Positions 26,540 to 34,684 of a DNA stretch of 64,000 bases are shown here, piece by piece. Source of the DNA: Sediminicola sp037203765 (GTDB lineage Bacteria; Bacteroidota; Bacteroidia; Flavobacteriales; Flavobacteriaceae); assembly GCF_037203765.1 (NCBI RefSeq), contig NZ_JBBCAS010000007.1:213821-277820 (forward strand), read 5' to 3'. Within the stretch, counting starts at the first letter, position 1. The number at the start of each line of letters is the position of its first letter. Position numbers and translations under genes: made by a program. The notes under the pieces are model-generated. The model ran no database searches, was not told the DNA's origin, and saw only the letters and a list, made by a program, of their open reading frames with translations.

Positions 26540-26613
26540 GGCCTCGTGGCGCAACTGAATAGCGCATCTGATTACGGCTCAGAAGGTTACAGGTTTGAAT
26601 CCTGTCGAGGTCA
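26540..26613 (+). tRNA. tRNA-Arg (anticodon ACG)
   Basis: A complete cloverleaf of 74 bases without encoded CCA. Acceptor arms GGCCTCG and CGAGGTC, anticodon stem TCTGA/TCAGA with loop TTACGGC (anticodon ACG, reading CGN after A-to-I editing), T arm with GGTTTGAATCC. It has its own promoter and a terminator 28 bases downstream. Confidence 0.96.
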
Positions 26614-26640
26614 CGAATAAATCAACAAATGTTGAAAACG

Positions 26641-26677
26641 AAGCAAGCTAAAAAACATAGCTTGCTTTTGTTTTTTA
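26641..26677 (+). terminator. tRNA-Arg terminator
   Basis: Ten-base stem AAGCAAGCTA / TAGCTTGCTT with an A-rich loop, then T-rich TTGTTTTTT. Confidence 0.88.
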
Positions 26678-26699
26678 GTGCAGTGAGTTTTCTTTTGTT

Positions 26700-27160
26700 G
26701 ATTTTCAAAGCGGAGCTTTGTCAGGAAAACCGAAGGTAATCCTGTTACAAAACAGCTATCATACGACCCTTTGTCCCTCTATCAACTGGATGTACATAGC
26801 ATGATTTTCAAAGCGGAGCTTTGTCAGGAAGGGCGGAGCCAATCCTGATTCTGATCCCCGTTGAATTTTCTTTTTTATTTGTGGGTGGACTTGGAGTGCC
26901 TAACAGTTGATTTTCAAAGCGGAGCTTTGCAGGAAGGGCGGAGCCAATCCTGATTCTGATCCCCGATGGATTTTCTTTTTTTTTGTGGGTGGACTTGGAG
27001 TGCCTAACAGTTGATTTTCAAAGCGGAGCTTTGTCAGGAAAACCGAAGGTAATCCTGTTACAAAACAGCTCTCGTACTACCCTTTGGCCCTCAATCAACT
27101 GGATGTACATAGCATGATTTTCAAAGGGGAGCTTTGTCAGGAAAACCGAAGGTAATCCTA
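26700..27160. repeat. Five-unit palindromic tandem array downstream of tRNA-Arg
   Basis: Five units of 103-106 bases start at 26700, 26803, 26909, 27013 and 27116. Each opens with GATTTTCAAAGCGGAGCTTT, whose core CAAAGC-GGA-GCTTTG is a perfect inverted repeat, followed by a second hairpin (CAGGA...TCCTG). After that the units split into two types: type A continues with ACCGAAGG and an AACAGCT-containing tail (units 1, 4 and, truncated, 5), type B with GGGCGGAGCC and a GTGGGTGGACTTGG tail (units 2 and 3). Order A-B-B-A-A. Unit 5 carries a C-to-G change that breaks the first palindrome. No ORF or transposase is present. It resembles REP/BIME-type intergenic repeats. It fills most of the 600 bases between the tRNA and the next gene. 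Confidence 0.85.
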
Positions 27161-27211
27161 TGAAAGTCCTATCCTTTGCAAAAGGTAAACCCAGAAAAGA
27201 AGATCGGATTC

Positions 27212-27436
27212 CTATCTTGAAATAGCATAGCGCAAGATGAGCATGAGTACGCCTAAATAAAAGGTCAACACACCAACAACCCCCAAAAACTTACCGAACA
27301 AACCTTTAAAACGTTGTTTTTTAGGTTTTTCCATAACATTAGTGGTGGAATGCAACTTTATTTTTTCCAAAATCCTATAGGCTATCACGGCAATTATGGC
27401 CCCTATAATCATCAGAAAAATACCCTTGGAAATCAT
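27212..27436 (-). CDS. Small two-helix membrane protein (74 aa)
   Basis: A 74-residue protein with two predicted membrane helices (about 5-22, IFLMIIGAIIAVIAY; about 50-70, FLGVVGVLTFYLGVLMLIL) joined by a basic loop (KPKKQRFKG), so both ends probably face outward and the loop the cytoplasm. I do not recognise the family. TACATTTG on the minus strand at 27490-27483 fits the -7 consensus. It stands alone between the repeat array and the universal stress gene; the 190 bases up to the latter hold that gene's terminator. Confidence 0.6.
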   Translation of the reverse strand: MISKGIFLMIIGAIIAVIAYRILEKIKLHSTTNVMEKPKKQRFKGLFGKFLGVVGVLTFYLGVLMLILRYAISR

Positions 27437-27559
27437 ACCTATGCCCTTTTTAAACGAGGATCATCTCAACTCGTACGAGGCACAAATGTACCTAAGTTAA
27501 CATCAATGGCATGGGGTATTATCTATATTTTAACAAGGAAAATTACCAGGGTACTGCTC

Positions 27560-27594
27560 CTAAAAAAAACCGATCAAAAATAATTTTGATCGGG
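27560..27594 (-). terminator. Terminator of the universal stress protein gene
   Basis: CCGATCAAAA/TTTTGATCGG stem, ATAA-type loop, and eight T on the minus strand. Confidence 0.9.
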
Positions 27595-27627
27595 TTATCC
27601 TATTTTTAGCCATGATGCTACGACTTC

Positions 27628-28467
27628 TTACAGATTGGATTGGTTAAAGCTCAAAAGCGGAGTGGGAATATGACCCTCCAACTTTTTAACCATACTGGTA
27701 TGGAAAAGTTTGTTTAAAAAACCTTTTTCCTCACGCTGTAAAAGCACTAACAAATCTGCCCCAAGCTGCTCCACCTGATTTTTTAATTCGGCCTCAATGT
27801 GATCTGAAAAAACTAACTTAAAATCAATCTTTGCATACGACACTTTTTGCTGCAACATATCCTTGAACCATTCCATTTGCTCCTTTCCGGCATATTCCTT
27901 TTCTGTTGAAATATGGACCACATGAATTTTGGCATCTAGGACATTTGCCAATGGAACCAGTTTTTTGATTGCCGCAATATCGGCCTCCATAAAATCCGTG
28001 GCATACAGTATTTTCTTAATAGGGTTACTCCCGGAATTTGGCACGATCATCAAGGGACAAGATAGTTTTTCAACCAAACTCTTCCCTATATCGCCAACAA
28101 ATAATCCACGCTCCGTATGCTTGTCCTTTCTACCTATGATGACCATATCGGCAGTAAGGTTCTTGGAATTTTCTACAATACCCTCCGTGATGGAATCACT
28201 TGAAACCACCTCAAATTTAATGTTTTTACCTTCCAGTCCCCCTTTGAGATGCTTGCCACAATAGGTGGCCAGAATTTCTTTTTGCTCCTCTAGTACATGG
28301 TATTCAATTTGCTCAGGAGGTCTAGAAACCATAACCCGAATTGGATCCATTTCATGGGTATTGAATACCACCAGCTGTGCTCCCAATTTGGAACTCAACT
28401 CATAGGCATAACGGAGAACGGGTGCAGAATTTTCAGTTCGATCTGTAGCATAAAATATAACCTTCAT
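27628..28467 (-). CDS. Universal stress protein with two UspA domains
   Basis: A 279-residue cytoplasmic protein with two UspA folds in tandem (about 1-143 and 147-279). Each opens with a strand and ATD motif (FYATDRTENS, LYATDFMEAD). The first ends with the nucleotide-binding pattern VIIGRKDKHTERGLFVGDIG followed by SCPLMIVP; the second ends LVLLQREEKGFLNKLFH, where the G-2x-G-9x-G loop is degenerate, so probably only the first domain binds ATP. Such proteins respond to starvation and stress. It is divergent from the YeeE/YedE genes. Confidence 0.9.
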   Translation of the reverse strand: MKVIFYATDRTENSAPVLRYAYELSSKLGAQLVVFNTHEMDPIRVMVSRPPEQIEYHVLEEQKEILATYCGKHLKGGLEGKNIKFEVVSSDSITEGIVENSKNLTADMVIIGRKDKHTERGLFVGDIGKSLVEKLSCPLMIVPNSGSNPIKKILYATDFMEADIAAIKKLVPLANVLDAKIHVVHISTEKEYAGKEQMEWFKDMLQQKVSYAKIDFKLVFSDHIEAELKNQVEQLGADLLVLLQREEKGFLNKLFHTSMVKKLEGHIPTPLLSFNQSNL

Positions 28468-28643
28468 TGTAATCTATTTTAGGAATCTAAATCTATTGGC
28501 TTTCTTAGAGTCTACCAATGACAATGGTCATACAACCATATAAAATGTGTATTTACAGGCCCCTAAACAATATGCCTCTTGTGTAACCATTATTACATAG
28601 TCGTTCTAAATTTCCACTTATATTTGCACAAATTATTTTAGCT

Positions 28644-29201
28644 ATGGATTTTATTTTACAACCTTGGCCTTGGTATGTTTCAGGGCCACTTATAGCCTTG
28701 GTCATGTTGCTGTTGATTTATTTCGGTAGGACTTTTGGCATGTCCTCCAATCTAAGAACGTTATGTACCATTGGTGGCGCGGGCAAATATTCGGACTTCT
28801 TTAGGTTTGATTGGAAGGCCCAACGTTGGAACCTCACGGTGGTCCTGGGAGCCATTATTGGCGGTTTTGTTGCTACCCAATTCCTCTCTGACGGTTCCGT
28901 GATCGCATTGAGCGAAGAGACCATTTCAGATCTAAGGAATTTCGGATGGACCAACATTGGGGAAACACTTTTACCGGCCGAAATTTACAGTTGGGAGAAT
29001 GCACTGAGCTTAAAAGGATTATCTATCCTGATCATCGGTGGCTTTCTTGTTGGTTTTGGTACCCGTTATGCTGGAGGATGTACTTCCGGACATGCCATTA
29101 CAGGTCTAAGCAATCTACAACTGCCTTCCCTTATCGCAGTTATCGGATTCTTTATCGGTGGACTGATCATGACCCATTTTATTTTACCATTAATATTTTA
29201 A
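28644..29201 (+). CDS. YeeE/YedE-family sulfur transporter, first half
   Basis: A 185-residue inner-membrane protein with about five helices; RYAGGCTSGHAITGLSNL (about 145-162) contains the conserved cysteine through which YeeE proteins pass thiosulfate. In many bacteria the transporter is split into two half-size genes, and the second half follows here after two bases. A TATATTTG -7 box at 28619-28626 precedes it. The import substrate is probably a small sulfur compound such as thiosulfate; no sulfurtransferase or rhodanese gene is seen next to it. Confidence 0.88.
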   Translation: MDFILQPWPWYVSGPLIALVMLLLIYFGRTFGMSSNLRTLCTIGGAGKYSDFFRFDWKAQRWNLTVVLGAIIGGFVATQFLSDGSVIALSEETISDLRNFGWTNIGETLLPAEIYSWENALSLKGLSILIIGGFLVGFGTRYAGGCTSGHAITGLSNLQLPSLIAVIGFFIGGLIMTHFILPLIF

Positions 29202-29203
29202 GC

Positions 29204-29617
29204 ATGAAGTTTTTAAAATTTTTGTTCGTCGGCATATTTTTCGGTATCGTTTTGGTCAAATCCGAGGCAGTTTCTTGGTATCGTATTTTTGAAATGTTCA
29301 AGTTCCAATCCTTTCACATGTACGGCATTATAGGTTCCGCGGTATTTTTGGGAGTTTTAGGGGTTTGGCTGATCAAAAAGTTTAAGGTACATAGTACCGA
29401 AGGCAAAGAGATCTTTTTACCTCCAAAAGACAAGAGTTTCGCTCGTTACATGTTGGGAGGTACCATTTTTGGATTGGGATGGGCTTTGGCAGGAGCATGT
29501 CCAGGACCCATGTACATTCTTTTGGGAACCGGAGTTTTCACCATGTTGATCCTTATTGCTGCGGCCTTATTGGGGACTTTTGTCTATGGGATCCTTCGAA
29601 ATAAACTTCCACATTAA
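29204..29617 (+). CDS. YeeE/YedE-family sulfur transporter, second half
   Basis: A 137-residue membrane protein with about four helices and the family motif GLGWALAGACPGPMY (Cys about 103), matching the second conserved cysteine region of full-length YeeE. The start is the ATG at 29204, two bases after the first-half gene; a longer frame reaching back to 28946 overlaps the first gene and is not coding. The two products presumably assemble into one permease. The 190 bases downstream hold a strong hairpin and no gene. Confidence 0.88.
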   Translation: MKFLKFLFVGIFFGIVLVKSEAVSWYRIFEMFKFQSFHMYGIIGSAVFLGVLGVWLIKKFKVHSTEGKEIFLPPKDKSFARYMLGGTIFGLGWALAGACPGPMYILLGTGVFTMLILIAAALLGTFVYGILRNKLPH

Positions 29618-29732
29618 ACTGGTAATGGAATCCAAGATCAGCGGATGGAAATTTTGAGGTTGACCTCATACCTTTAATCCACATTCCAGTCGCATCCGTG
29701 ACATACTGTTTTAAGGTGCATTACAATAACAA

Positions 29733-29778
29733 TGATCCCTTGGCACTAGAATCATTTGTTCAAAGTGCCAAGGGATCA
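29733..29778. terminator. Long hairpin between converging genes
   Basis: A perfect 15-base inverted repeat (TGATCCCTTGGCACT and its complement, 16-base loop). There is no T-run on either side, so termination is likely but not certain; it sits exactly where two converging transcripts meet. Confidence 0.55.
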
Positions 29779-29807
29779 ATTTATGTTGGTAACGATGAGC
29801 TATTTTA

Positions 29808-32800
29808 TTAAAGCTTATCCAAGGCCACCCGTATTTGCGCAATAACATCCTTTCTTTCAAAAATTTGTCTACTGGTGGGTTCGTCCAACAGGGGTTCCCC
29901 AAAGTTGTCCGAGGTACCATCCTTATAAAGTATTTCTAGACCAGGTTTACCACCAAGCTCATAGACTACAGGAATCTGACAATAGGTGAATGCAAAGGAA
30001 TTTTTAGGCAACTGAAGCTTTTTTTCATTTTTTTCCACATCAAAATAGTCCATGGTAGCTTCTTCTTTAAAGAACTCTTCTTTCTTCAAAAGTTTTGGGT
30101 TAAAGGACAATTTGCCAGACTCAACACGTATTCCCAATTCTCCAAATCTGCTCAGAATATCTTCTTTCACCTGCCCGGTCATTCCAGGTTGTTGGGCTCC
30201 TTTGCTCGCAGGGGTATGGGAATATGGATCGGTTGGAAAGGCTCCGTAGTGTTCGGGGGATTTATGAACTCCAATGCCCTCACTAATTTCGTAGTAATGC
30301 TTTTTCAATCCGTTGACCACCTCGCTGCCAGCATTATCTTCAATGGCATTTAAACAGCATTCCTGTACAGCCAACAACAATTTGGAGACCATATGCCAAT
30401 AAATGGAACCTAAGCCCTCATAACCGAAAAAGGTTCCAGATCTTCCAGTAAAGGATTTATGATCGAAAATCTCTTCGAATATGTCCAACAATAGTTTTCT
30501 GTCCTTGGCTACTAATTCCTGGTATTGTTCCGGTAATTTTTCCAAGGCATCCTTTAAACTATTCGCGTTGTTAAAAGAACCATTAAAATGATACGCCCCA
30601 TTAATATCCCGCTCTATTACTTTGGTATTACCGTCCTTCATTAATTGAAGTGCCAACTCGGATTTCTTGATCCTTTCCGCCGGAATGTTGTTCTTGGCCA
30701 CAAACCTGGAAAGTTCCTTATTGGGATAGAGGATATAACTGGACTGATCCTTCCTGTACAATCTACTTTCCTTCAGGGCATCCAGCACCTGCAATGCCTG
30801 CTCGGAGGATATGCAATCGGAAGCCAAAACAGCTACCTGCCCTTCCAACATTTCCGTTAAATAGGAGACAGAAATTTCATTATCGTTCTCAACACTCATT
30901 AAATTATAAGAGTGGTAGAGGTTATCAGCTCGCTTATTCGCTTGTATGGAATGGTCCAGATAAGCGATCATCACATCAAAAAATGAGGTGAGCTCCGATT
31001 TGGTCAATGATTTCTTTGTACCCGTGAAACCTTCTTGGTAGATCCTTGATCTAAAGGCACCACCTGCCATTCCCAGGCCATCTACGATTGTTTTTCTATC
31101 TGCATTGGAAATCTTCCCTTTCAATACGTGCTTGGACCCTTCTAGGGTAGTGAAGATTTCATGGAATAGTTCAATTACCTCCTCTGAAATGGCAACATCA
31201 TTGATGTTTGTATCTTCGGTAAGCCCTTTAAAGAACTTCAAAAATCTCCTCAAATAGAACAGCGTCACCATGGACACTCCATTCCCTACCAAGGCATTGT
31301 TGGCATCATTCCATTCCGGTCTTTGGGTATTTAACCAAATACCCCCTTCCGGAATAAAATTGGAGCATTTGGCCAATGCTGTGGCCAAGAGCTTTTCAAT
31401 AAAATTGACCCTGTATATGGCCTTGCTTTGATCTAGTAAAAGAAGTCCATCTGCCCCGAGCTCTTTCTTCCTTCCATGTAGAATATGATCCAATTTATCA
31501 TCGAATACAATGGTATCTTTTGGATTATTCAAAATATCCGAATAACCTTTGATTTTATAAGGAACATTGGCATACACAAAAACATCTTCGTTAAAGTAGC
31601 TTGCCAAGGTATTGGGATAATAGTCCTCTATAAACTCCAAGAATTTCAATAGATAGACAATCTGGTGATCGCCCCAATAGCCAATAAAGGAGAACGGGTC
31701 TTCGGGTTCTATGACTTCCCAATCAAAACCTCCTTTGGTAACACGGTAGGGGTTGTACCCATCAAAGGTGGAAGCGTTCAAGAATTTGAAGATCATGCTT
31801 TCCATAAATTCCGGATAGGAATGTGCCAAGGCCTCCCAATTCTGGAAGATATCTCTCCAGTTACCCTCATAATCCAACACCTTGGAACCGTCTTCCTCAC
31901 TTCTGGTATTTATGGAGAACTTGTTCCATGGCCTACTTGGATCCCCATGCCTCCTACTGAATTTCAGTGGCATATACTCCATACAAAGTCGTTTAAAATC
32001 CGGATCCTTATGTTCTTGGACCAAGGATTTTAGGTGCGACAACGAAAAAACCTCCGGAAGTTGTTTCAGCATATCACTATGTATTTTGAATACTTCCTGA
32101 TTGGCCTTTTTCAAATAGGTTTTAAAATCCTGTGCTTCTATCTGATAATTATGGTCAAAAATGCCACCTCTCATGATATTGAACATCACGTTGGCAAAAT
32201 GTCGGGTTGTTCTCAATTCATCTGCCGAAGCTTGAAAACCGTCCGCGCTGGCCGTCAATTCCTTGAGGTTTTTAGTACCCAGGTCAATATCTGCCTGGAT
32301 CTTCTGCTGAAGGTCCTTTTCAGTTCGCAGGAGGTTGGAGATATGCGCTACATCGCTTGGGCCCTGATTGACATTGGCTACAATTATCCAGTTTTTGGAC
32401 TTTTTTGCACCCAATGTTAAATCGGAATGCACAAAATAGGCCGATTTTTCAGCCTTTACATCCACTTCTTGGGACAAGGGCAGTCCTTTTCTAAAAGAAT
32501 CCAACTGGCGGGAGGAAATCAGGTAGGAACAATGCTCTAAACCCAAGGACCAGGCTATGGTTGCTTTTAGGGCCTCACTCGGCTCCGATTTATCCACTAT
32601 TATGGCACTAAGGGCAAAGATTCCCAGCCCAATCTCTGCCTCAAGTTCGTTTTTCTTATACGCATCCACCAAATTGCTCCTGTTATTCTGTAGGGCAGCG
32701 GATATACCATAAGGCAATATATTCTGAATTCCGTCCAAAAGGGTCACTTGCACCTCATCATTGGTATCGTTGATCAGCGCACTTTTTCTTACAAAACCAT

Positions 32801-33269
32801 AATCATTACTCGAGTTCCAATGATATCTAAAGGTAAGCCCCAAGTCTAAGTTTGATTCTTCAAAGATTATTTTGTTACCAATTTTGTTTTTATATAAATT
32901 CCTTCGGGTATTATAGACTCCTTTTTGGTTCTCTGAAAAAGGTTCCCACAAAACCGTTTTATCACTTAGGTGGGCCTGAACCATTGTTTTGCTTCCAGTC
33001 ACATCTGCAGACTCTGTAATTTTATCATCTGTATAATATGGAAAAAGTGCCATATCACTGTCCTTTCTCCCTGCGGTTATCCCTCCATTGCTTGCCAGGA
33101 ACATCCAATGATTCGAGTCACTCACAATGCTCATAAAGAATGGTCTCATGGCATCGTTATTGGATATCCTATAGTATGTTTCGTTTTCAATTTCTACGTA
33201 TTCTCCGCCAACCTTGTGGTCCGTAAAATGCGCTGGGTTCTTTCCTATATAAATTTGTTTTCCCATCAT
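29808..33269 (-). CDS. Large GH94-related glucan phosphorylase candidate (GH149/GH161 type)
   Basis: A 1153-residue protein without signal peptide, so cytoplasmic. The N-terminal half is a beta-sandwich like that of GH94-clan phosphorylases (RPFFMSIVSDSNHW, NGGITAGRKDSD, FPYYTDDKI); the catalytic (alpha/alpha)6 part has WRDIFQNWEAL, FDGYNPYRVTKGGFDWE, YWGDHQIVYLLKFLE and RPEWNDANNALVGNG, where Asp655 of EWND is the likely general acid. Size and motifs fit the families of beta-1,3-glucan phosphorylases (GH149, GH161) better than GH94 itself (about 800 residues). Such enzymes split beta-1,3-glucan oligosaccharides with phosphate to give glucose 1-phosphate. It is the last gene of the locus, behind a GH16 enzyme and a permease, which suits intracellular breakdown of imported laminarin pieces. 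Exact family and linkage are not proven. Confidence 0.65.
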   Translation of the reverse strand: MMGKQIYIGKNPAHFTDHKVGGEYVEIENETYYRISNNDAMRPFFMSIVSDSNHWMFLASNGGITAGRKDSDMALFPYYTDDKITESADVTGSKTMVQAHLSDKTVLWEPFSENQKGVYNTRRNLYKNKIGNKIIFEESNLDLGLTFRYHWNSSNDYGFVRKSALINDTNDEVQVTLLDGIQNILPYGISAALQNNRSNLVDAYKKNELEAEIGLGIFALSAIIVDKSEPSEALKATIAWSLGLEHCSYLISSRQLDSFRKGLPLSQEVDVKAEKSAYFVHSDLTLGAKKSKNWIIVANVNQGPSDVAHISNLLRTEKDLQQKIQADIDLGTKNLKELTASADGFQASADELRTTRHFANVMFNIMRGGIFDHNYQIEAQDFKTYLKKANQEVFKIHSDMLKQLPEVFSLSHLKSLVQEHKDPDFKRLCMEYMPLKFSRRHGDPSRPWNKFSINTRSEEDGSKVLDYEGNWRDIFQNWEALAHSYPEFMESMIFKFLNASTFDGYNPYRVTKGGFDWEVIEPEDPFSFIGYWGDHQIVYLLKFLEFIEDYYPNTLASYFNEDVFVYANVPYKIKGYSDILNNPKDTIVFDDKLDHILHGRKKELGADGLLLLDQSKAIYRVNFIEKLLATALAKCSNFIPEGGIWLNTQRPEWNDANNALVGNGVSMVTLFYLRRFLKFFKGLTEDTNINDVAISEEVIELFHEIFTTLEGSKHVLKGKISNADRKTIVDGLGMAGGAFRSRIYQEGFTGTKKSLTKSELTSFFDVMIAYLDHSIQANKRADNLYHSYNLMSVENDNEISVSYLTEMLEGQVAVLASDCISSEQALQVLDALKESRLYRKDQSSYILYPNKELSRFVAKNNIPAERIKKSELALQLMKDGNTKVIERDINGAYHFNGSFNNANSLKDALEKLPEQYQELVAKDRKLLLDIFEEIFDHKSFTGRSGTFFGYEGLGSIYWHMVSKLLLAVQECCLNAIEDNAGSEVVNGLKKHYYEISEGIGVHKSPEHYGAFPTDPYSHTPASKGAQQPGMTGQVKEDILSRFGELGIRVESGKLSFNPKLLKKEEFFKEEATMDYFDVEKNEKKLQLPKNSFAFTYCQIPVVYELGGKPGLEILYKDGTSDNFGEPLLDEPTSRQIFERKDVIAQIRVALDKL

Positions 33270-33361
33270 GGAACCTATTTTAATTGATTAAAATTCATAA
33301 CCTCAATCAAATACAGCTGTATTCAATTGAGGCTTTTATACATCTAACTCTATTTGTATTT

Positions 33362-34675
33362 TTAGTTGACCTTGAACGGTATATTTGCCGTGCCTTCGTG
33401 ATTAAAACCATCATCTGCATAAACAAACAATCTGTAATTTCCAGCTGCCGGTGTTTTAAATTTCAATGTACCATCTTTTTCCTCAATGATATCAATATTA
33501 ACCGCAACTGGCCTTGCCTCGTGGTCACCCCCTTCTTTCACTTCTTCACTCTCGGGCAGCACTTCCCATCTGTAGGTAATAGGATCGTTTTCAATATCTT
33601 TTATTTTCACTTCGGCAAGATATTCCTTACCAGCATCCAAGATAACATTTTCATAGGCAGTTTTTCCTTTCAAAACAAAAGAAGCTATCTGTGGCGTCCT
33701 ATTTTCCGGCCATTTTCCATTCCAAATATAATGCATCACCCCTACGGATTCTGTTTCCTTGCCATTTTCGAGAAACACCCCATACCAAGTGGGTGTCCGC
33801 TCTTGCTTGTTACCCCATAGAAAAACATAAGATCCAATGCATTGTAAGGTATCGGCAGCAATCCCTCCTTTGTAACGCTTTAGATAATTGGCTGCTTTAA
33901 TGGTGCTGTTTTCTTCAATGGGTGCGCCCCACGTTGTTTTGGGAACTTCCCAATGTCCTGTGGCACCCCACTCCGTAACCATATACGGACCGTTCCACCC
34001 ATATTCCCTGATCAATTTGGGCACATCGGGCAGGTCTCCATACATCTGTACGGATAAAATATCCAAATCCTGGCACCTTTCATTAATATAGGTAATTTCT
34101 TGCTGCGAAATCCCAGCCAAGGTTGTTGTGGTAGGATGGTTTGGATCCAATTCATGGATCATTTTGGAAATATCGTTTACGGCATCCCACACCTTAGGAT
34201 TGGAATAATTAAGGTTTAGTTCATTTCCTATGACCCATATCAACAGGGCCGGATGATCCTTAATTTCCAAGACCTCCTTTTTTATTCGTTCTTTTTGCTC
34301 TTCAACCGCCTTTTCATCATTGTAGTCAAATCCATGTCGCTCTCTTTCCACTTCAATTCCCATGGCCACCATTAATCCATGCTCGTGGGCCTCATCCAGA
34401 ACTTCCTTTGCAGATCTTTTTCCATTGTCGGTACGCCAGGTCCTAAAAGAATTTGCGTTGTGCTCGGCCAAAGCCGCCACATTACCAAATTCCAAGCCGG
34501 CACCTTTAATATAAAAAGGCTCCCCATTGACCATTAACTGAAATTTATTGCCAGATTTGGTGACCTCAACTTTGGCTGGACCTTCACTTGACTGTCCTTC
34601 CGTCTCCCCTTTTTTGGGGTCGTTCTTGCACGAAATAAACAAGCAGATACTGAGAATGTATAGTAATTGCTTCAT
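33362..34675 (-). CDS. Clan GH-A glycoside hydrolase lipoprotein with C-terminal Ig-like domain
   Basis: A 437-residue lipoprotein (signal ending FISC, Cys16). A short beta lead-in (MVNGEPFYIKGAG) precedes a TIM barrel with IGNELNLN (acid/base Glu152) and VTEWGATG (nucleophile Glu235), the usual clan GH-A arrangement on strands 4 and 7. It ends in an Ig-like or PKD-like domain of about 90 residues. Automatic annotation would call it a GH2-type TIM barrel; GH158, a laminarin-active GH-A family with a similar barrel plus Ig plan, is another possibility. From context it probably acts on beta-glucan at the surface or in the periplasm. It lies 9 bases after the permease gene in the same operon. 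Confidence 0.7.
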   Translation of the reverse strand: MKQLLYILSICLFISCKNDPKKGETEGQSSEGPAKVEVTKSGNKFQLMVNGEPFYIKGAGLEFGNVAALAEHNANSFRTWRTDNGKRSAKEVLDEAHEHGLMVAMGIEVERERHGFDYNDEKAVEEQKERIKKEVLEIKDHPALLIWVIGNELNLNYSNPKVWDAVNDISKMIHELDPNHPTTTTLAGISQQEITYINERCQDLDILSVQMYGDLPDVPKLIREYGWNGPYMVTEWGATGHWEVPKTTWGAPIEENSTIKAANYLKRYKGGIAADTLQCIGSYVFLWGNKQERTPTWYGVFLENGKETESVGVMHYIWNGKWPENRTPQIASFVLKGKTAYENVILDAGKEYLAEVKIKDIENDPITYRWEVLPESEEVKEGGDHEARPVAVNIDIIEEKDGTLKFKTPAAGNYRLFVYADDGFNHEGTANIPFKVN

Positions 34676-34684
34676 TTTTTGATT

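Noticed and set aside
26700..27160. CRISPR array
   Set aside because: Units are over 100 bases with internal palindromes, and the sequence between cores is itself repeated; there are no short repeats with unique spacers and no cas genes.
26540..27160. Integrated element at tRNA-Arg
   Set aside because: No integrase, no repeat of the tRNA 3' end and no foreign gene cargo follow the tRNA; only the palindromic array does.
28946..29203. Upstream extension of the second YeeE/YedE gene
   Set aside because: The frame is open but overlaps the first-half gene; the family-like start is the ATG at 29204, two bases after that gene.
33284..33820. 178-codon open frame on the plus strand
   Set aside because: Antisense to the GH-A lipoprotein gene, with no known domain or promoter.
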